Of a stretch of 34,562 bases of DNA, positions 15,053 through 23,972 are shown piece by piece; position 1 is the first letter of the stretch, and each line of letters opens with the position of its first letter. A program made the position numbers and the translations under genes. Location: contig JAACSN010000005.1 in assembly GCA_009993885.1 (NCBI GenBank), positions 89,495-124,056 of the forward strand. Direction: 5' to 3'. A model generated the notes under the pieces. That model was not told where the DNA came from. It saw only the letters and a list, made by a program, of their open reading frames with translations, and did no database searches. This DNA is from Alphaproteobacteria bacterium. Its GTDB lineage: Bacteria; Pseudomonadota; Alphaproteobacteria; Caedimonadales; UBA9215.

Positions 15053-16141
15053 ATGAACAAGACGATAACAATATTTCTCTCAACTCTGTTTTTATGGCAA
15101 CACATCGCTTTCTCATCCTCAATAAAACCATCAGCTTTTGAAATATCGGAAGAGGAAGTTACACAAAGAAGCCAAAGTGATATCCTTAGACTGGTACCGA
15201 GAACTGAAATTGGGGATAGCTTAAAAATCTTACAGCGGGTTTTTGAATCAGGGCGTCGTCAAATTAAGCATGAACATAAATACGGGCAATCCTTTCCTTG
15301 TAATCCGGAAATGCTCTATGACTTAATGTCACAAGCACCTGGAAAACGTGTCCTGGAAATAGCCGGTGCTTCCGGGGAAAATGCGATTCTTATAGGGTTG
15401 GCAGGTGCCGAACATGTTTATTTGAATGACATCGTACCTGAAGAAGTTGAAGAGTTTCAGAGACAAGTTGAAACATTAAAGCCTGAATTAAAAGATCGCT
15501 TCACCTCTATTGCCGGCGATTGTTTTGATCTTGATGAGCACCTTGAGGTTAATAGCCTTGATATTATTCTTGCCCGCAATATTTTCCACTTCCTTAAACC
15601 AAGCCAATATGATGATTTCTTTGAGCTCGTTAAAAGACTTCTAAAACCGGGAGGTATTTTTGCCATGACCGTCAACAGCCGTTACTCCGAACATGGGGTG
15701 GCTATTGACGATTCTGAAGGCACTTTGTTTTCAACGTTTATGACCATATTTGATGAAAATTATGTAAAACCTATCGCACTGAATCGCACCTTATCTATTT
15801 GTGATGATGACACAAAAGACCCTCTTATTTATACTAATCACCATGTTTTTAACGGCTTCACTATTGATAGTGATGCCTTAGAGAAACTTCCGAAATCCCT
15901 ACATACAACGGTCATAGAGTCTATTGATAGAGTATCGGGTCACCGTGGCCAACTCCGTATTTTGGAAAATATAATAAGGCTATTTACCCCGGAAAACTTA
16001 AGTTCTCTCGTTGAAAATGCCGGCTTAGAGGTTACTTCAACACACCATATTGGCACTAACGGACATTATATTTCTGAAGAACAAGCAAAAACAACAGGTG
16101 CGTGCTTTGTCGGCCTAATAGCCGGAATCCCCATGGATTAA
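15053..16141 (+). CDS. Exported SAM-dependent methyltransferase-like protein
   Basis: The 362-residue protein combines a likely Sec signal peptide (MNKTITIFLSTLFLWQHIAFS, cleavage near FSSS) with a class I methyltransferase fold. Motif I reads VLEIAGASGENA, a variant of the glycine-rich SAM loop; the acidic end of strand 2 is NDIVPE; motif II/III segments are AGDCFDLDE, LDIILARNIFHFL and LLKPGGIFAM. The C-terminal ~130 residues are unassigned. Exported methyltransferases of this kind are unusual because SAM is cytoplasmic, so the protein may act in a host cell. AAGGAAAA precedes the ATG at 15053. It has a single-gene unit ending in a terminator. Target is unknown. Confidence 0.75.
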   Translation: MNKTITIFLSTLFLWQHIAFSSSIKPSAFEISEEEVTQRSQSDILRLVPRTEIGDSLKILQRVFESGRRQIKHEHKYGQSFPCNPEMLYDLMSQAPGKRVLEIAGASGENAILIGLAGAEHVYLNDIVPEEVEEFQRQVETLKPELKDRFTSIAGDCFDLDEHLEVNSLDIILARNIFHFLKPSQYDDFFELVKRLLKPGGIFAMTVNSRYSEHGVAIDDSEGTLFSTFMTIFDENYVKPIALNRTLSICDDDTKDPLIYTNHHVFNGFTIDSDALEKLPKSLHTTVIESIDRVSGHRGQLRILENIIRLFTPENLSSLVENAGLEVTSTHHIGTNGHYISEEQAKTTGACFVGLIAGIPMD

Positions 16142-16165
16142 AAAGAAGATGCTATCAAATAAAAG

Positions 16166-16192
16166 AAGGGGGGCACCGAGCCCCTCTTTTTT
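16166..16192. terminator. Bidirectional intrinsic terminator
   Basis: AAGGGGGGC (16166-16174) pairs with GCCCCTCTT (16180-16188) around ACCGA, with one G-U pair, and is followed by Ts on the plus strand. It lies between the methyltransferase and the convergent DUF2948 gene, whose TAA stop at 16191-16193 overlaps it; on the minus strand it is followed by CTTTTATTT. Confidence 0.8.
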
Positions 16193-16733
16193 ATGCACTT
16201 TTTCGTTCATGGTCAGGTTTTGTAATTGTATACCGCATGTCTTCAAGATCCGTCAAATGACAACAAAGACGGCTTACCGTTAATTTTATCCGAGAGTCTC
16301 CTGAAAAAATCAGCCGGATTTCATCTTCTTTATCGGCTTCTATGGCGAGAAGGTTATAATCTTGATCTGTTTTTTTACGATCAAACGCAATTTGTTGAAC
16401 TTTGTCGACATTTTTAAAATAAAGCCCGCATAATATCCGACCGTAAACCTTTTGATGATTCAGAATTTCGGGAGATTCCTCCCAACAAAAACGATTAGCT
16501 AGAATTGTAAAAGCTTTTCCAGCTTGGTCATAATGAAAGTTCGATACCGGCACAAGAGCATCTTGTACCAAAGCAGAGATAACTTTAAGGTCTATAAAAT
16601 CTGATGCTTTCAGCTTAAGAAGCTCATGGGGTACTGCGGACAACTGTCGTGCTTGAATAAGTTCTTGCCTTTGAGAAAGCCTCTCACCCTGTATTTTCTT
16701 TTGCGCCCCCGTCGTTTTTAACCGTATCGCCAT
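16191..16733 (-). CDS. DUF2948 family protein
   Basis: This 180-residue protein matches DUF2948, a conserved alphaproteobacterial family of unknown function usually found beside murA. The family part starts near residue 44 ([25 protein letters not shown]) and includes [29 protein letters not shown] and [10 protein letters not shown]. The chosen start is the ATG at 16733 because AGGAG lies eight bases upstream; it gives a charged N-terminal extension of about 40 residues compared with what I remember of the family. The gene overlaps the 3' end of murA by 50 bases, so translation is coupled. Function cannot be stated. Confidence 0.85.
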   Translation of the reverse strand: MAIRLKTTGAQKKIQGERLSQRQELIQARQLSAVPHELLKLKASDFIDLKVISALVQDALVPVSNFHYDQAGKAFTILANRFCWEESPEILNHQKVYGRILCGLYFKNVDKVQQIAFDRKKTDQDYNLLAIEADKEDEIRLIFSGDSRIKLTVSRLCCHLTDLEDMRYTITKPDHERKSA

Positions 16734-18000
16734 CCCTGTATCTCCTGATATTACCGCCACATGCTTTAAGTTTATTTTCTATGTCTTCATAACCGCGGTC
16801 AAGATGGTAAATACGCCCGACGTTTGTTTCGCCTTCAGCACAAAGCCCGGCCATAATGAGCGAAACAGACGCCCGCAAATCCGTTGCCATAACTTCTGCT
16901 CCCTTAAGACGGCTTACACCTCGAACAGTGGCTGTTCTGCCTGAAAGAGTTATATCCGCCCCCATACGTGCCAATTCAGGCACATGCATAAAGCGGTTTT
17001 CAAAAATGGTTTCCGTAATGTTTGACGATCCGTCTGCCAATGTCATCAATGCCATAAATTGAGCTTGAAGATCCGTCGGATACCCCGGAAAAGGAGCCGT
17101 GTTCATATCAACACTTTTAACGGGTCCTTCAGGCGCCCTCACAATAAAACCGTTTTCTACGGGTATAAATGTTGTACCTGTGGCTTCCAAAATTTCTTTA
17201 AAAGTCGGCAAAAGATCAAGACTTGTCCCGACAAGTTCTAATTCCCCCCCTGTCATAGCGGCAGCAATGGCATAAGAACCGGTTTCAATACGATCGGCAA
17301 CAATAGGATGAATAGCTCCGGAGAGTTTCTTTACTCCCTCAATAACAAGTGTCCCCGTCCCAATTCCTTGAATTTTTGCGCCCATCTTGATAAGGCAATT
17401 CGCAAGATCTGTAATTTCCGGCTCACAGGCGGCATTGATTAATTTTGTTGTCCCGTTAGCCAACGTTGCTGCCATCAAAATATTTTCAGTGGCGCCCACG
17501 GAAATCGTTGGAAAGGCAATTTCAGCGCCCTGAAGACCATTTTTAGGGGCTTTTGCCTTAATATACCCTTGATCAATTTCGATGCTTGCGCCCATTTTCT
17601 CAAGACCCATTAAATGTAAATCAACGGGTCGTGTCCCAATGGCACATCCCCCGGGCAAAGATACTTCTGCATGACCCTCCCGAGCAAGAATAGGCCCTAA
17701 TACTAAAACAGACGCCCGCATTTTACGCACAAGATCATAAGGGGCGCAGTGGTCTTTAATGGAAGAGGCCGTCAAAGTCATGGTATTCCCCGCAAAGGTA
17801 GACTCGACACCGTGGTGATTTAATAAAGTCTCAAGGGTAAAGACATCGGCAAGGCGAGGGCAATTTGTAAATTTAATAGGCTGATCCGTCAGCAATGAAG
17901 CCGCCATTAGGGGCAGTGTCGCATTTTTAGCGCCGGAAATTTTAATTTTTCCCTTTAAAGGTTTCGGTGAAATAGAACCGGTAATACGAATTTTATCCAT
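16684..18000 (-). CDS. murA: UDP-N-acetylglucosamine 1-carboxyvinyltransferase
   Basis: MurA moves enolpyruvate from phosphoenolpyruvate to UDP-N-acetylglucosamine, the first committed step of peptidoglycan synthesis in the cytoplasm. The 438-residue product has [17 protein letters not shown] (Lys25 equivalent to the active-site lysine), the [13 protein letters not shown] helix and [15 protein letters not shown], with Cys119 as the catalytic cysteine that binds fosfomycin. Later landmarks are [14 protein letters not shown] and [13 protein letters not shown]. The C-terminus is ~15 residues longer than usual after GGNIRR, because it runs into the start of the DUF2948 gene. It lies 42 bases downstream of dcd. 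Its retention indicates a peptidoglycan wall. Confidence 0.97.
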   Translation of the reverse strand: MDKIRITGSISPKPLKGKIKISGAKNATLPLMAASLLTDQPIKFTNCPRLADVFTLETLLNHHGVESTFAGNTMTLTASSIKDHCAPYDLVRKMRASVLVLGPILAREGHAEVSLPGGCAIGTRPVDLHLMGLEKMGASIEIDQGYIKAKAPKNGLQGAEIAFPTISVGATENILMAATLANGTTKLINAACEPEITDLANCLIKMGAKIQGIGTGTLVIEGVKKLSGAIHPIVADRIETGSYAIAAAMTGGELELVGTSLDLLPTFKEILEATGTTFIPVENGFIVRAPEGPVKSVDMNTAPFPGYPTDLQAQFMALMTLADGSSNITETIFENRFMHVPELARMGADITLSGRTATVRGVSRLKGAEVMATDLRASVSLIMAGLCAEGETNVGRIYHLDRGYEDIENKLKACGGNIRRYRDGDTVKNDGGAKENTG

Positions 18001-18042
18001 TGACGCTATAACTTTCTTGATCTTATTTTCTCTTTTAGGAAA

Positions 18043-18642
18043 TTAGGCAGCTGCCTTTGGCGCTTGAATAATGCGAGGCAATGTAACACCACGCTGTCCT
18101 TGATATTTTCCTCCGCGATCCGCATAGGATATATCGCAAACATCTTCTCCCCTCAAAAAGAGAAATTGGCAAGCTCCCTCATTCGCATAAATCTTAGCCG
18201 GCAGAGGTGTTGTATTAGAAAACTCTAAGGTCACATGGCCTTCCCACTCGGGCTCTAAGGGCGTGACGTTCACAATAATGCCGCACCGTGCATAAGTAGA
18301 TTTACCCAAACAAATCACAAGGGTATCACGGGGAATGCGAAAATATTCAACGGTTCGAGCTAAGGCAAAGCTATTTGGCGGAATAATACAAACATCGGTT
18401 TTACGCTCGACAAAACTTTCCCCCGAAAAATTTTTCGGATCAATAATCGCACTATCAACGTTGGTGAAAATCTTGAATTCGTCAGCGACTCTTGCGTCAT
18501 ACCCGTAAGAGGATACCCCATAGGAAATAATACCCTCGCTACTTTGGCGATCTGCAAAGGGTTCAATCATAGGAGAATCAGGGTTCTGAGCAAGCTCTTT
18601 GATGGTCTTATCCGGTAAAATCATAGGGGGGGGTCTCTTCAT
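18043..18642 (-). CDS. dcd: dCTP deaminase
   Basis: Dcd deaminates dCTP to dUTP, feeding thymidylate synthesis. The 199-residue protein has [67 protein letters not shown] with the catalytic glutamate in VTLEFS, and [13 protein letters not shown], nearly identical in pattern to Rickettsiales enzymes. Two starts are possible: ATG at 18642 or ATG at 18624 (residue 7), with codons for three prolines encoded by a run of eight Cs between them. Family length fits the inner start, but neither has a good ribosome site. A TATAAT-like box on the minus strand lies at 18697-18692. It precedes murA. Confidence 0.95.
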   Translation of the reverse strand: MKRPPPMILPDKTIKELAQNPDSPMIEPFADRQSSEGIISYGVSSYGYDARVADEFKIFTNVDSAIIDPKNFSGESFVERKTDVCIIPPNSFALARTVEYFRIPRDTLVICLGKSTYARCGIIVNVTPLEPEWEGHVTLEFSNTTPLPAKIYANEGACQFLFLRGEDVCDISYADRGGKYQGQRGVTLPRIIQAPKAAA

Positions 18643-18713
18643 AAAATTTTAAGGTAATATTGCACTGTTAGGCGGGTAATGACAAGACCGAATTATAGTA
18701 AATAGAGCGTATT

Positions 18714-19214
18714 TTAGTCTTCTTGGTAGTCTTCTTGATTTTTAGAAACTGTTCTCGCCTTATGAAGGCGGTTCTTTTTCTTTGAAACCCGCATCCAAGC
18801 ATTCACAGAAGGAAGATGCAAGGAAAGAGCAGTAATAATGGCCAACCCTACGGCAAGGAAATATAAAGAAAAGCCAACAGACATACCGACGGCCGCCGAA
18901 ACCCATAAGGAGGCGGCGGTTGTCAATCCGGACGGGCGATCACCGGTGCGAACAAAGAGGCCCGAACCAAGGAAACCGATACCAAGAACAATTTGAGCCG
19001 CAATACGAGAGTTATCTGCAAATCCTAAAAGAGGTGACAAAATCGAGAACGCCGCAGACCCCATGGAAATACACCCAAAGGTACGAATGCCCGCTTCTTT
19101 ACCCGCACGTTCGCGCTCCCACCCGATAACAGCCCCCAGCAAAAAAGCGAAGGCAAGATGAGCCACATAGAAAAGTTGAATTTGCCAAGAAATTGTATCA
19201 GGAATAAGAGTCAT
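18714..19214 (-). CDS. MgtC/SapB family inner-membrane protein
   Basis: This 166-residue protein has the MgtC/SapB N-terminal domain of about five hydrophobic segments. The diagnostic stretch is LLGAVIGWERERAGKEAGIRTFGCISMGSAAF (near 29-60), and GIGFLGSGLFVR with GLTTAASLWVSAAVGM follows, as in the family. MgtC proteins help pathogens survive inside phagosomes and regulate the F-type ATPase; smaller relatives have unknown roles. The C-terminus is a short charged tail (KKKNRLHKARTVSKNQ). It lacks the cytoplasmic C-terminal domain of Salmonella MgtC. The ATG at 19214 is preferred to a GTG two codons upstream. It begins the mgtC-dcd-murA-DUF2948 run. Confidence 0.9.
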   Translation of the reverse strand: MTLIPDTISWQIQLFYVAHLAFAFLLGAVIGWERERAGKEAGIRTFGCISMGSAAFSILSPLLGFADNSRIAAQIVLGIGFLGSGLFVRTGDRPSGLTTAASLWVSAAVGMSVGFSLYFLAVGLAIITALSLHLPSVNAWMRVSKKKNRLHKARTVSKNQEDYQED

Positions 19215-19306
19215 GCTCACACTCTAGCTTACTTAAACTTTTTTGTAAAGAATTCCCTTTAGTCCTTAAAAGAAGTTTGCAAGAAGCGATCTAACGCAAA
19301 AAGAGA

Positions 19307-19335
19307 TTGACATTAAAAATATATTTATTTACAAA
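19307..19335 (+). promoter_or_regulatory. Sigma-70-like promoter of the 307-residue exported protein
   Basis: A perfect TTGACA (19307-19312) and TACAAA (19330-19335) are 17 bases apart in otherwise AT-rich intergenic DNA. A leader of about 50 bases would follow before the start codon. Confidence 0.6.
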
Positions 19336-19392
19336 AATATATCATTAACACATTTATTTAATGATACTAAAAACAAAAAAAGGACTATTGTT

Positions 19393-20316
19393 ATGAAAAA
19401 TACTATTTTAGCGTTTGGACTTCTTTGTGCTTTTCCGGCCCTAGGAACCAATATATTACCAACATCCGAAGAAAATGCTGAAGCACCTTCCAAAGCAACT
19501 CGCTTTCAGGAAACCTTTCCTGAAATGACAGAGCTACAAGGGCAAATATTTGGCCCCTTTTCTATCTATTTTGGAGCAAAAATATCCGATTTTGAAGCAA
19601 TTAAAATCCCGGCCTTAGAGACCAAAATTTCTGAAGAAACGGATGAAAACATTATTTTCTACCTTAATATTCAAAAAGAAAAATACGAAAAAAAACGTTC
19701 TAAATACAAATCATTTCAGGAAGCTATGGATAGATTGCCGGAATTATACACTTTTTTACTTAATGAGATAGAAGCCGATTCATACCTTCATTTTACCGCC
19801 CCATATTATTATTCTAATGATCAGATATTGGAAACCTTTCATCTTCATATAAACAATCCTATATCCGCTGGCCTAAATGATATGACACTATTACAAAAGC
19901 TTCAAGAAGCGGGTTTAGAGGAAACCGTTCTCTTTCTAAATCAATTTTCTCGCCACTCTCACAAAGCTTTGAAAGATCATAAAAAAGATTTCCTTAGCGA
20001 GTACAAAGCCATGGAAACTCTCGTACCGGAAATAACCGGTATTCTTTCAAAAATTTCACCGGAGCTATTAACACCGGAAAAAGAAGCGCAATTAATAAAA
20101 GAGATAAAAGCCGAAAGAGCCTTCACTCTTAGGAAAGAATACAATATAAAAACAGAAGAACAGCAACAACTGTACCTAATATTCACCTTCCTCAATGATT
20201 ATTTCCTAATCCCTCTGGAACAGTTCAGAAAACTTCTTGCTCATTACCCCAAGGTAAACGATGAGGAATTTGATACAAAACTTCAAGAACTTAGAAATAA
20301 TTCCGAGAACGATTAA
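19393..20316 (+). CDS. Exported helical protein of unknown function
   Basis: A 307-residue protein that I do not recognise. The N-terminus MKNTILAFGLLCAFPALGTN is a good Sec signal peptide with likely cleavage after ALG. The rest is highly charged, rich in E, K and L, and probably mostly alpha-helical (FLLNEIEADSYL, LKDHKKDFLSEYKAME, EKEAQLIKEIKAERAF). There is no transmembrane segment after the signal and no cysteine in the mature part. AAAGGA precedes the ATG at 19393. It has its own strong promoter and a terminator, so it is a single-gene unit. Export and composition fit a periplasmic or secreted protein; nothing more specific can be said. Confidence 0.75.
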   Translation: MKNTILAFGLLCAFPALGTNILPTSEENAEAPSKATRFQETFPEMTELQGQIFGPFSIYFGAKISDFEAIKIPALETKISEETDENIIFYLNIQKEKYEKKRSKYKSFQEAMDRLPELYTFLLNEIEADSYLHFTAPYYYSNDQILETFHLHINNPISAGLNDMTLLQKLQEAGLEETVLFLNQFSRHSHKALKDHKKDFLSEYKAMETLVPEITGILSKISPELLTPEKEAQLIKEIKAERAFTLRKEYNIKTEEQQQLYLIFTFLNDYFLIPLEQFRKLLAHYPKVNDEEFDTKLQELRNNSEND

Positions 20317-20353
20317 GAACAAACCCAAGACTTTTCAATGATCATTTTTACAA

Positions 20354-20386
20354 GAGAGCCCCTAAGTTGGGCTCTCTCTTTTTTTA
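20354..20386 (+). terminator. Intrinsic terminator after the 307-residue exported protein
   Basis: GAGAGCCC (20354-20361) pairs with GGGCTCTC (20369-20376) around a seven-base loop, and a T-rich tract follows (20377-20385). A textbook rho-independent terminator. Confidence 0.88.
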
Positions 20387-20490
20387 ATAACAGATGAATG
20401 AGTATAAAACATTTGCCATATGGTTTTTTTTCCTGAAATTTGCTATAGCTCAAACATGTTTTATTCACAAAATAAAAGACTCAAGATTTC

Positions 20491-21558
20491 ATGACACATA
20501 TTGAAGACCTTCAAACAGCCTATTTAAACGCCGTTAAAAACGCAAAAACCCTTCCTGAACTCGAAGAAATCCGCCTAAACGCCCTTGGTAAACAAGGAGA
20601 AATTTCTATCCTCATGAAGACCTTAGGAAAAATGGAACCAAGGGAGCGTCAAGAAAAAGGTGTCCTCTTTAACAGTGTGCGCACTCAAATTGCAACGGCA
20701 CTTGAGGAACGTAAGGCAAAACTCGCCGCAACAGAAATGGCGGAAAAATTAAAAGCGGAAAGTCTTGACGTGTCTTTGTCTGCCCGCGGAGAACTTAAAG
20801 GGGCTATCCACCCCTTAAGTCAAGCCCAGTACGAACTGACGGAAATTTTTAGCTCAATGGGTTTTCACGTGGTCGAAGGCCCTCATATTGAAGATGATTT
20901 TCACAATTTCAGCGCTCTTAACATCCCTCCGGAACACCCGGCCCGAGAAGAACAGGACACTTTTTACTTACCCAAGGGTGAAGACGGGGAAATACTTCTG
21001 TTACGCACTCAAACTTCTCCCGTGCAAATTCGCACCATGCAAAACAAACAACCCCCCGTTCGTATTGTGGCTCCGGGGCGCGTCTATCGAAGCGACTATG
21101 ACCAAACCCACACACCGACCTTTCACCAAATTGAAGGCTTGTTCATTGACCGCAACATCCATATGGGGCATTTGAAACGCTGTGTTGTTGATTTTTGCCG
21201 CGCCTTTTTTGAAATTCCCGACCTTGAACTCCGTTTCCGCCCCTCCTTTTTTCCTTTTACAGAACCGTCTGCCGAAGTTGATATTGCCTGTGTAAGACGA
21301 GACGGAGAACTTATTTTAGGCGAAACGGGAGATTGGCTTGAAGTCCTTGGCTGTGGAATGGTTCACCCCAAAGTCCTCGATAACTGCGGTATAAATTCCA
21401 CAGAATACCAAGGTTTTGCCTTTGGTCTCGGCATTGAACGTATGGCAATGCTGAAATACGGCATACCGGATTTAAGATCCTTTTACGATACCGATAACCG
21501 CTGGTTACGCCACTACGGCTTTTCTGCTTTTGAAGCTCTCATGGGAGGGGCAAAATAA
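20491..21558 (+). CDS. pheS: Phenylalanyl-tRNA synthetase alpha subunit
   Basis: PheS is the catalytic subunit of the alpha2-beta2 synthetase that charges tRNA-Phe. The 355-residue protein has the N-terminal coiled coil (residues 1-~95, LNALGKQGEISILMKTLGKM), then the class II core: motif 1 near GAIHPLSQAQYELTEIF, motif 2 with RIVAPGRVYRSD...THTPTFHQIEG and motif 3 with GFAFGLGIERMAMLKYG. GDWLEVLGCGMVHPKVL is the phenylalanine pocket segment. Length is normal. The ribosome site before the ATG at 20491 is poor. Unlike many bacteria, no infC-rpmI-rplT genes precede it here. The stop overlaps the pheT start by one base (TAATG). Confidence 0.97.
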   Translation: MTHIEDLQTAYLNAVKNAKTLPELEEIRLNALGKQGEISILMKTLGKMEPRERQEKGVLFNSVRTQIATALEERKAKLAATEMAEKLKAESLDVSLSARGELKGAIHPLSQAQYELTEIFSSMGFHVVEGPHIEDDFHNFSALNIPPEHPAREEQDTFYLPKGEDGEILLLRTQTSPVQIRTMQNKQPPVRIVAPGRVYRSDYDQTHTPTFHQIEGLFIDRNIHMGHLKRCVVDFCRAFFEIPDLELRFRPSFFPFTEPSAEVDIACVRRDGELILGETGDWLEVLGCGMVHPKVLDNCGINSTEYQGFAFGLGIERMAMLKYGIPDLRSFYDTDNRWLRHYGFSAFEALMGGAK

Positions 21559-23972
21559 TGAAATTTACTTTTTCTTGGCTCAAAGAGCACTTGGATACGA
21601 CAGCAACCGTTGATGAAATTTCAGAAAAACTCACCGCCTTGGGATTAGAAGTTGACTGCATCGTTAACCCTGCCGAAGACTTACAGGATTTTATCATTGC
21701 TCACATCGTCAGCGCCGAACCCCACCCCGATGCCGATAAACTCAAAATTTGCCAAGTATCTACCGGATCGGAAACCCTCCGGGTTGTCTGCGGAGCGACT
21801 AATGCACGAGCCGATATGAAAGGCGTCCTTGCTCGCTCAGGAGCAAAAATTCCTGCCAACGGCATGATTCTCAAAAATACAATAATCCGCGGTGTGGAAA
21901 GCAGCGGCATGATGTGCTCTGCTCAAGAACTAGGGCTGGAAGACGCTTCCGACGGTATTATAGAGCTGGATGAAAACGCGCCCGTTGGCGAGTCTTATGC
22001 CCTCTATGCAGGTCTGAATGATCCGATTTTTGACCTTGAAATTACCCCTAACCGCGGCGATTGCCTCGGTATTCACGGTATCGCGCGAGATCTTGCAGCA
22101 ACAGGTATCGGAAAGCTTAAACCTTATGACGTGCCCATATTGCCCCAAAAAGGCGTCTGCCCCATAAAAGTAGCCCTTGAATTTCCCGAAGATAAAAAAC
22201 ACGCCTGTCCTTTGTTTACAGGCCGCCTCATTAGGGGAGTCAAGAACGGCCCAAGCCCCGAGTGGCTTCAACGGAAATTGTCGGCGGTCGGTCTCCGCCC
22301 TATCTCGGCTCTCGTAGATATAACCAACTACATGACCATGACTCATTGTCGCCCCATGCATGTGTTTGATGCCTCGAAGCTTTCAGGCGACACCCTTACC
22401 CTACGCTTTGCAAAAAGCGGTGAAACCCTCCTTGCCTTAGATGAAAAAGAATATATCCTTCAAGACGCTATGACCGTGATTACCGACGAAAGCGGTCCCA
22501 TTTCCCTTGCCGGTATTATGGGCGGCGAAACAACAGGGTGTGACGAGTCCACAACAGATGTCTTCTTAGAATCTGCTTTCTTTGATCCCGTCACAACAGC
22601 CTTAACAGGGCGCAAACTAGGAATCCACAGCGATTCTCGCTTCCGTTTCGAACGTGGAGTTGACCCGGCCCTTGTCTCGGAGATCCTTGACATGGCAACC
22701 CAAATGATTATAGATCTTTGCGGCGGAAGCGCTACGGAAGCCGTGATAGCAGGCCAAGCGCCTGAGGCCGGCAATCGCCTTTTCTTTGATCCGAAGCGTG
22801 TTAAAACCATCGGGGGTATTACGGCCTCCCTCGGGAAAATTGAAGCGATTCTTAAAGCACTTGGCTTTCAAATTCAACAAGAAGGCGGGGGTTTTATGGT
22901 CGGCATTCCTTCTTGGCGTTTTGATATAGATTGCGAAGCCTCCCTTGTTGAAGAAATCTGTCGTGTTATCGGTTATGATCATATTGAAGAAACTAACCTG
23001 CCTCATTCAACCCTCGATGACTTTTTCGAAAGCAAACCGGGGTCTTTGCAAAATCAAAAACGTCGCAATATTGCACGGCGCAGCCTTGCGTCACGAGGCT
23101 TGTGCGAATGCAATACATGGTCCTTTTTAGACCGGAAAAAAGCAGACCTGTTTGGAGGCGCCGAAGACGCGTTAACACTCTCGAACCCTTTAAGCAAAGA
23201 GCTTGAAATTATGCGCCCGTCCCTATTGGCCAACCTTGTGGCAGGAGCCGGTCGCAACAAAGATCGTGCGCTATCTAATACGGCTCTTTTTGAAGTGGGA
23301 GCGGCCTATAATACCTCATTTCCTCAAAAGCAAGAAATGCGCATTGCCGGTGTGCGCACAGACTCCCACGCCCCGCGTCATTGGCTCAATAAAGAACGCT
23401 GTGTTGATCTATATGATGCCAAGGCCGACCTCTTCTCGACTCTGGAATCATTCGGTATCGGTACGGATAAACTCCAAATCAAACCCAAAGCCCCCTCCTT
23501 TTTTCATCCCGGGCGCTGCGGAACCGTTTACCAAGGCCCTAAAAATATATTAGGGGTCTTTGGTGAACTGCACCCCCAAGTCCTTGAAGATATTAATGTC
23601 GAAGGCACAGTTGTAGGATTTGAACTCTATTTGGATCGTTTGCCTTTCACCAAAGAAACCCATAAAAAGAAGCTTCTTAAACTTTCTGCATTACAACCTG
23701 TTCACCGAGATTTTGCCTTCTTGTTAGATAAAGATGTTGCAGCAGAAAAGCTCTTACAAGCGGCCAAAAAAGTAGATAAAAAACTCATTACCGAAGCAAA
23801 CATCTTTGATGTTTACGAAGGAAAAGGCATTCCCGAGGGTAAAAAATCCATCGCCCTTACGGTGACCTTTGAGCCCTTTGAAAAGACCCTAACCGACGAT
23901 GAAATTAATACAATTATGGATCAAATTATCATTGCCGTCGGCAGTGAAACCGGTGGAGAACTCCGAGCATGA
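21558..23972 (+). CDS. pheT: Phenylalanyl-tRNA synthetase beta subunit
   Basis: PheT binds tRNA-Phe and edits mischarged tyrosine. The 804-residue protein shows the full order of bacterial domains: N-terminal [13 protein letters not shown] and the OB-fold tRNA-binding domain (about 40-150, [21 protein letters not shown]), the B3/B4 editing domain (about 200-370, LVDITNYMT), the B5 domain (about 400-475, IPSWRFDID), the class II-like core and a C-terminal ferredoxin-like anticodon-binding domain (about 710-804, [31 protein letters not shown]). GGAGGGG near the end of pheS is the ribosome site. It is translationally coupled on both sides: the ATG overlaps the pheS stop and the TGA overlaps the lepA start. 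Confidence 0.97.
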   Translation: MKFTFSWLKEHLDTTATVDEISEKLTALGLEVDCIVNPAEDLQDFIIAHIVSAEPHPDADKLKICQVSTGSETLRVVCGATNARADMKGVLARSGAKIPANGMILKNTIIRGVESSGMMCSAQELGLEDASDGIIELDENAPVGESYALYAGLNDPIFDLEITPNRGDCLGIHGIARDLAATGIGKLKPYDVPILPQKGVCPIKVALEFPEDKKHACPLFTGRLIRGVKNGPSPEWLQRKLSAVGLRPISALVDITNYMTMTHCRPMHVFDASKLSGDTLTLRFAKSGETLLALDEKEYILQDAMTVITDESGPISLAGIMGGETTGCDESTTDVFLESAFFDPVTTALTGRKLGIHSDSRFRFERGVDPALVSEILDMATQMIIDLCGGSATEAVIAGQAPEAGNRLFFDPKRVKTIGGITASLGKIEAILKALGFQIQQEGGGFMVGIPSWRFDIDCEASLVEEICRVIGYDHIEETNLPHSTLDDFFESKPGSLQNQKRRNIARRSLASRGLCECNTWSFLDRKKADLFGGAEDALTLSNPLSKELEIMRPSLLANLVAGAGRNKDRALSNTALFEVGAAYNTSFPQKQEMRIAGVRTDSHAPRHWLNKERCVDLYDAKADLFSTLESFGIGTDKLQIKPKAPSFFHPGRCGTVYQGPKNILGVFGELHPQVLEDINVEGTVVGFELYLDRLPFTKETHKKKLLKLSALQPVHRDFAFLLDKDVAAEKLLQAAKKVDKKLITEANIFDVYEGKGIPEGKKSIALTVTFEPFEKTLTDDEINTIMDQIIIAVGSETGGELRA

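Noticed and set aside
20387..20490. Attenuator leader peptide before pheS
   Set aside because: No phenylalanine-rich short frame or second terminator was found between the upstream terminator and the pheS start.
22460..23006. Minus-strand reading frames opposite pheT
   Set aside because: They are shadows of a fully conserved pheT and have no ribosome sites or recognisable motifs.
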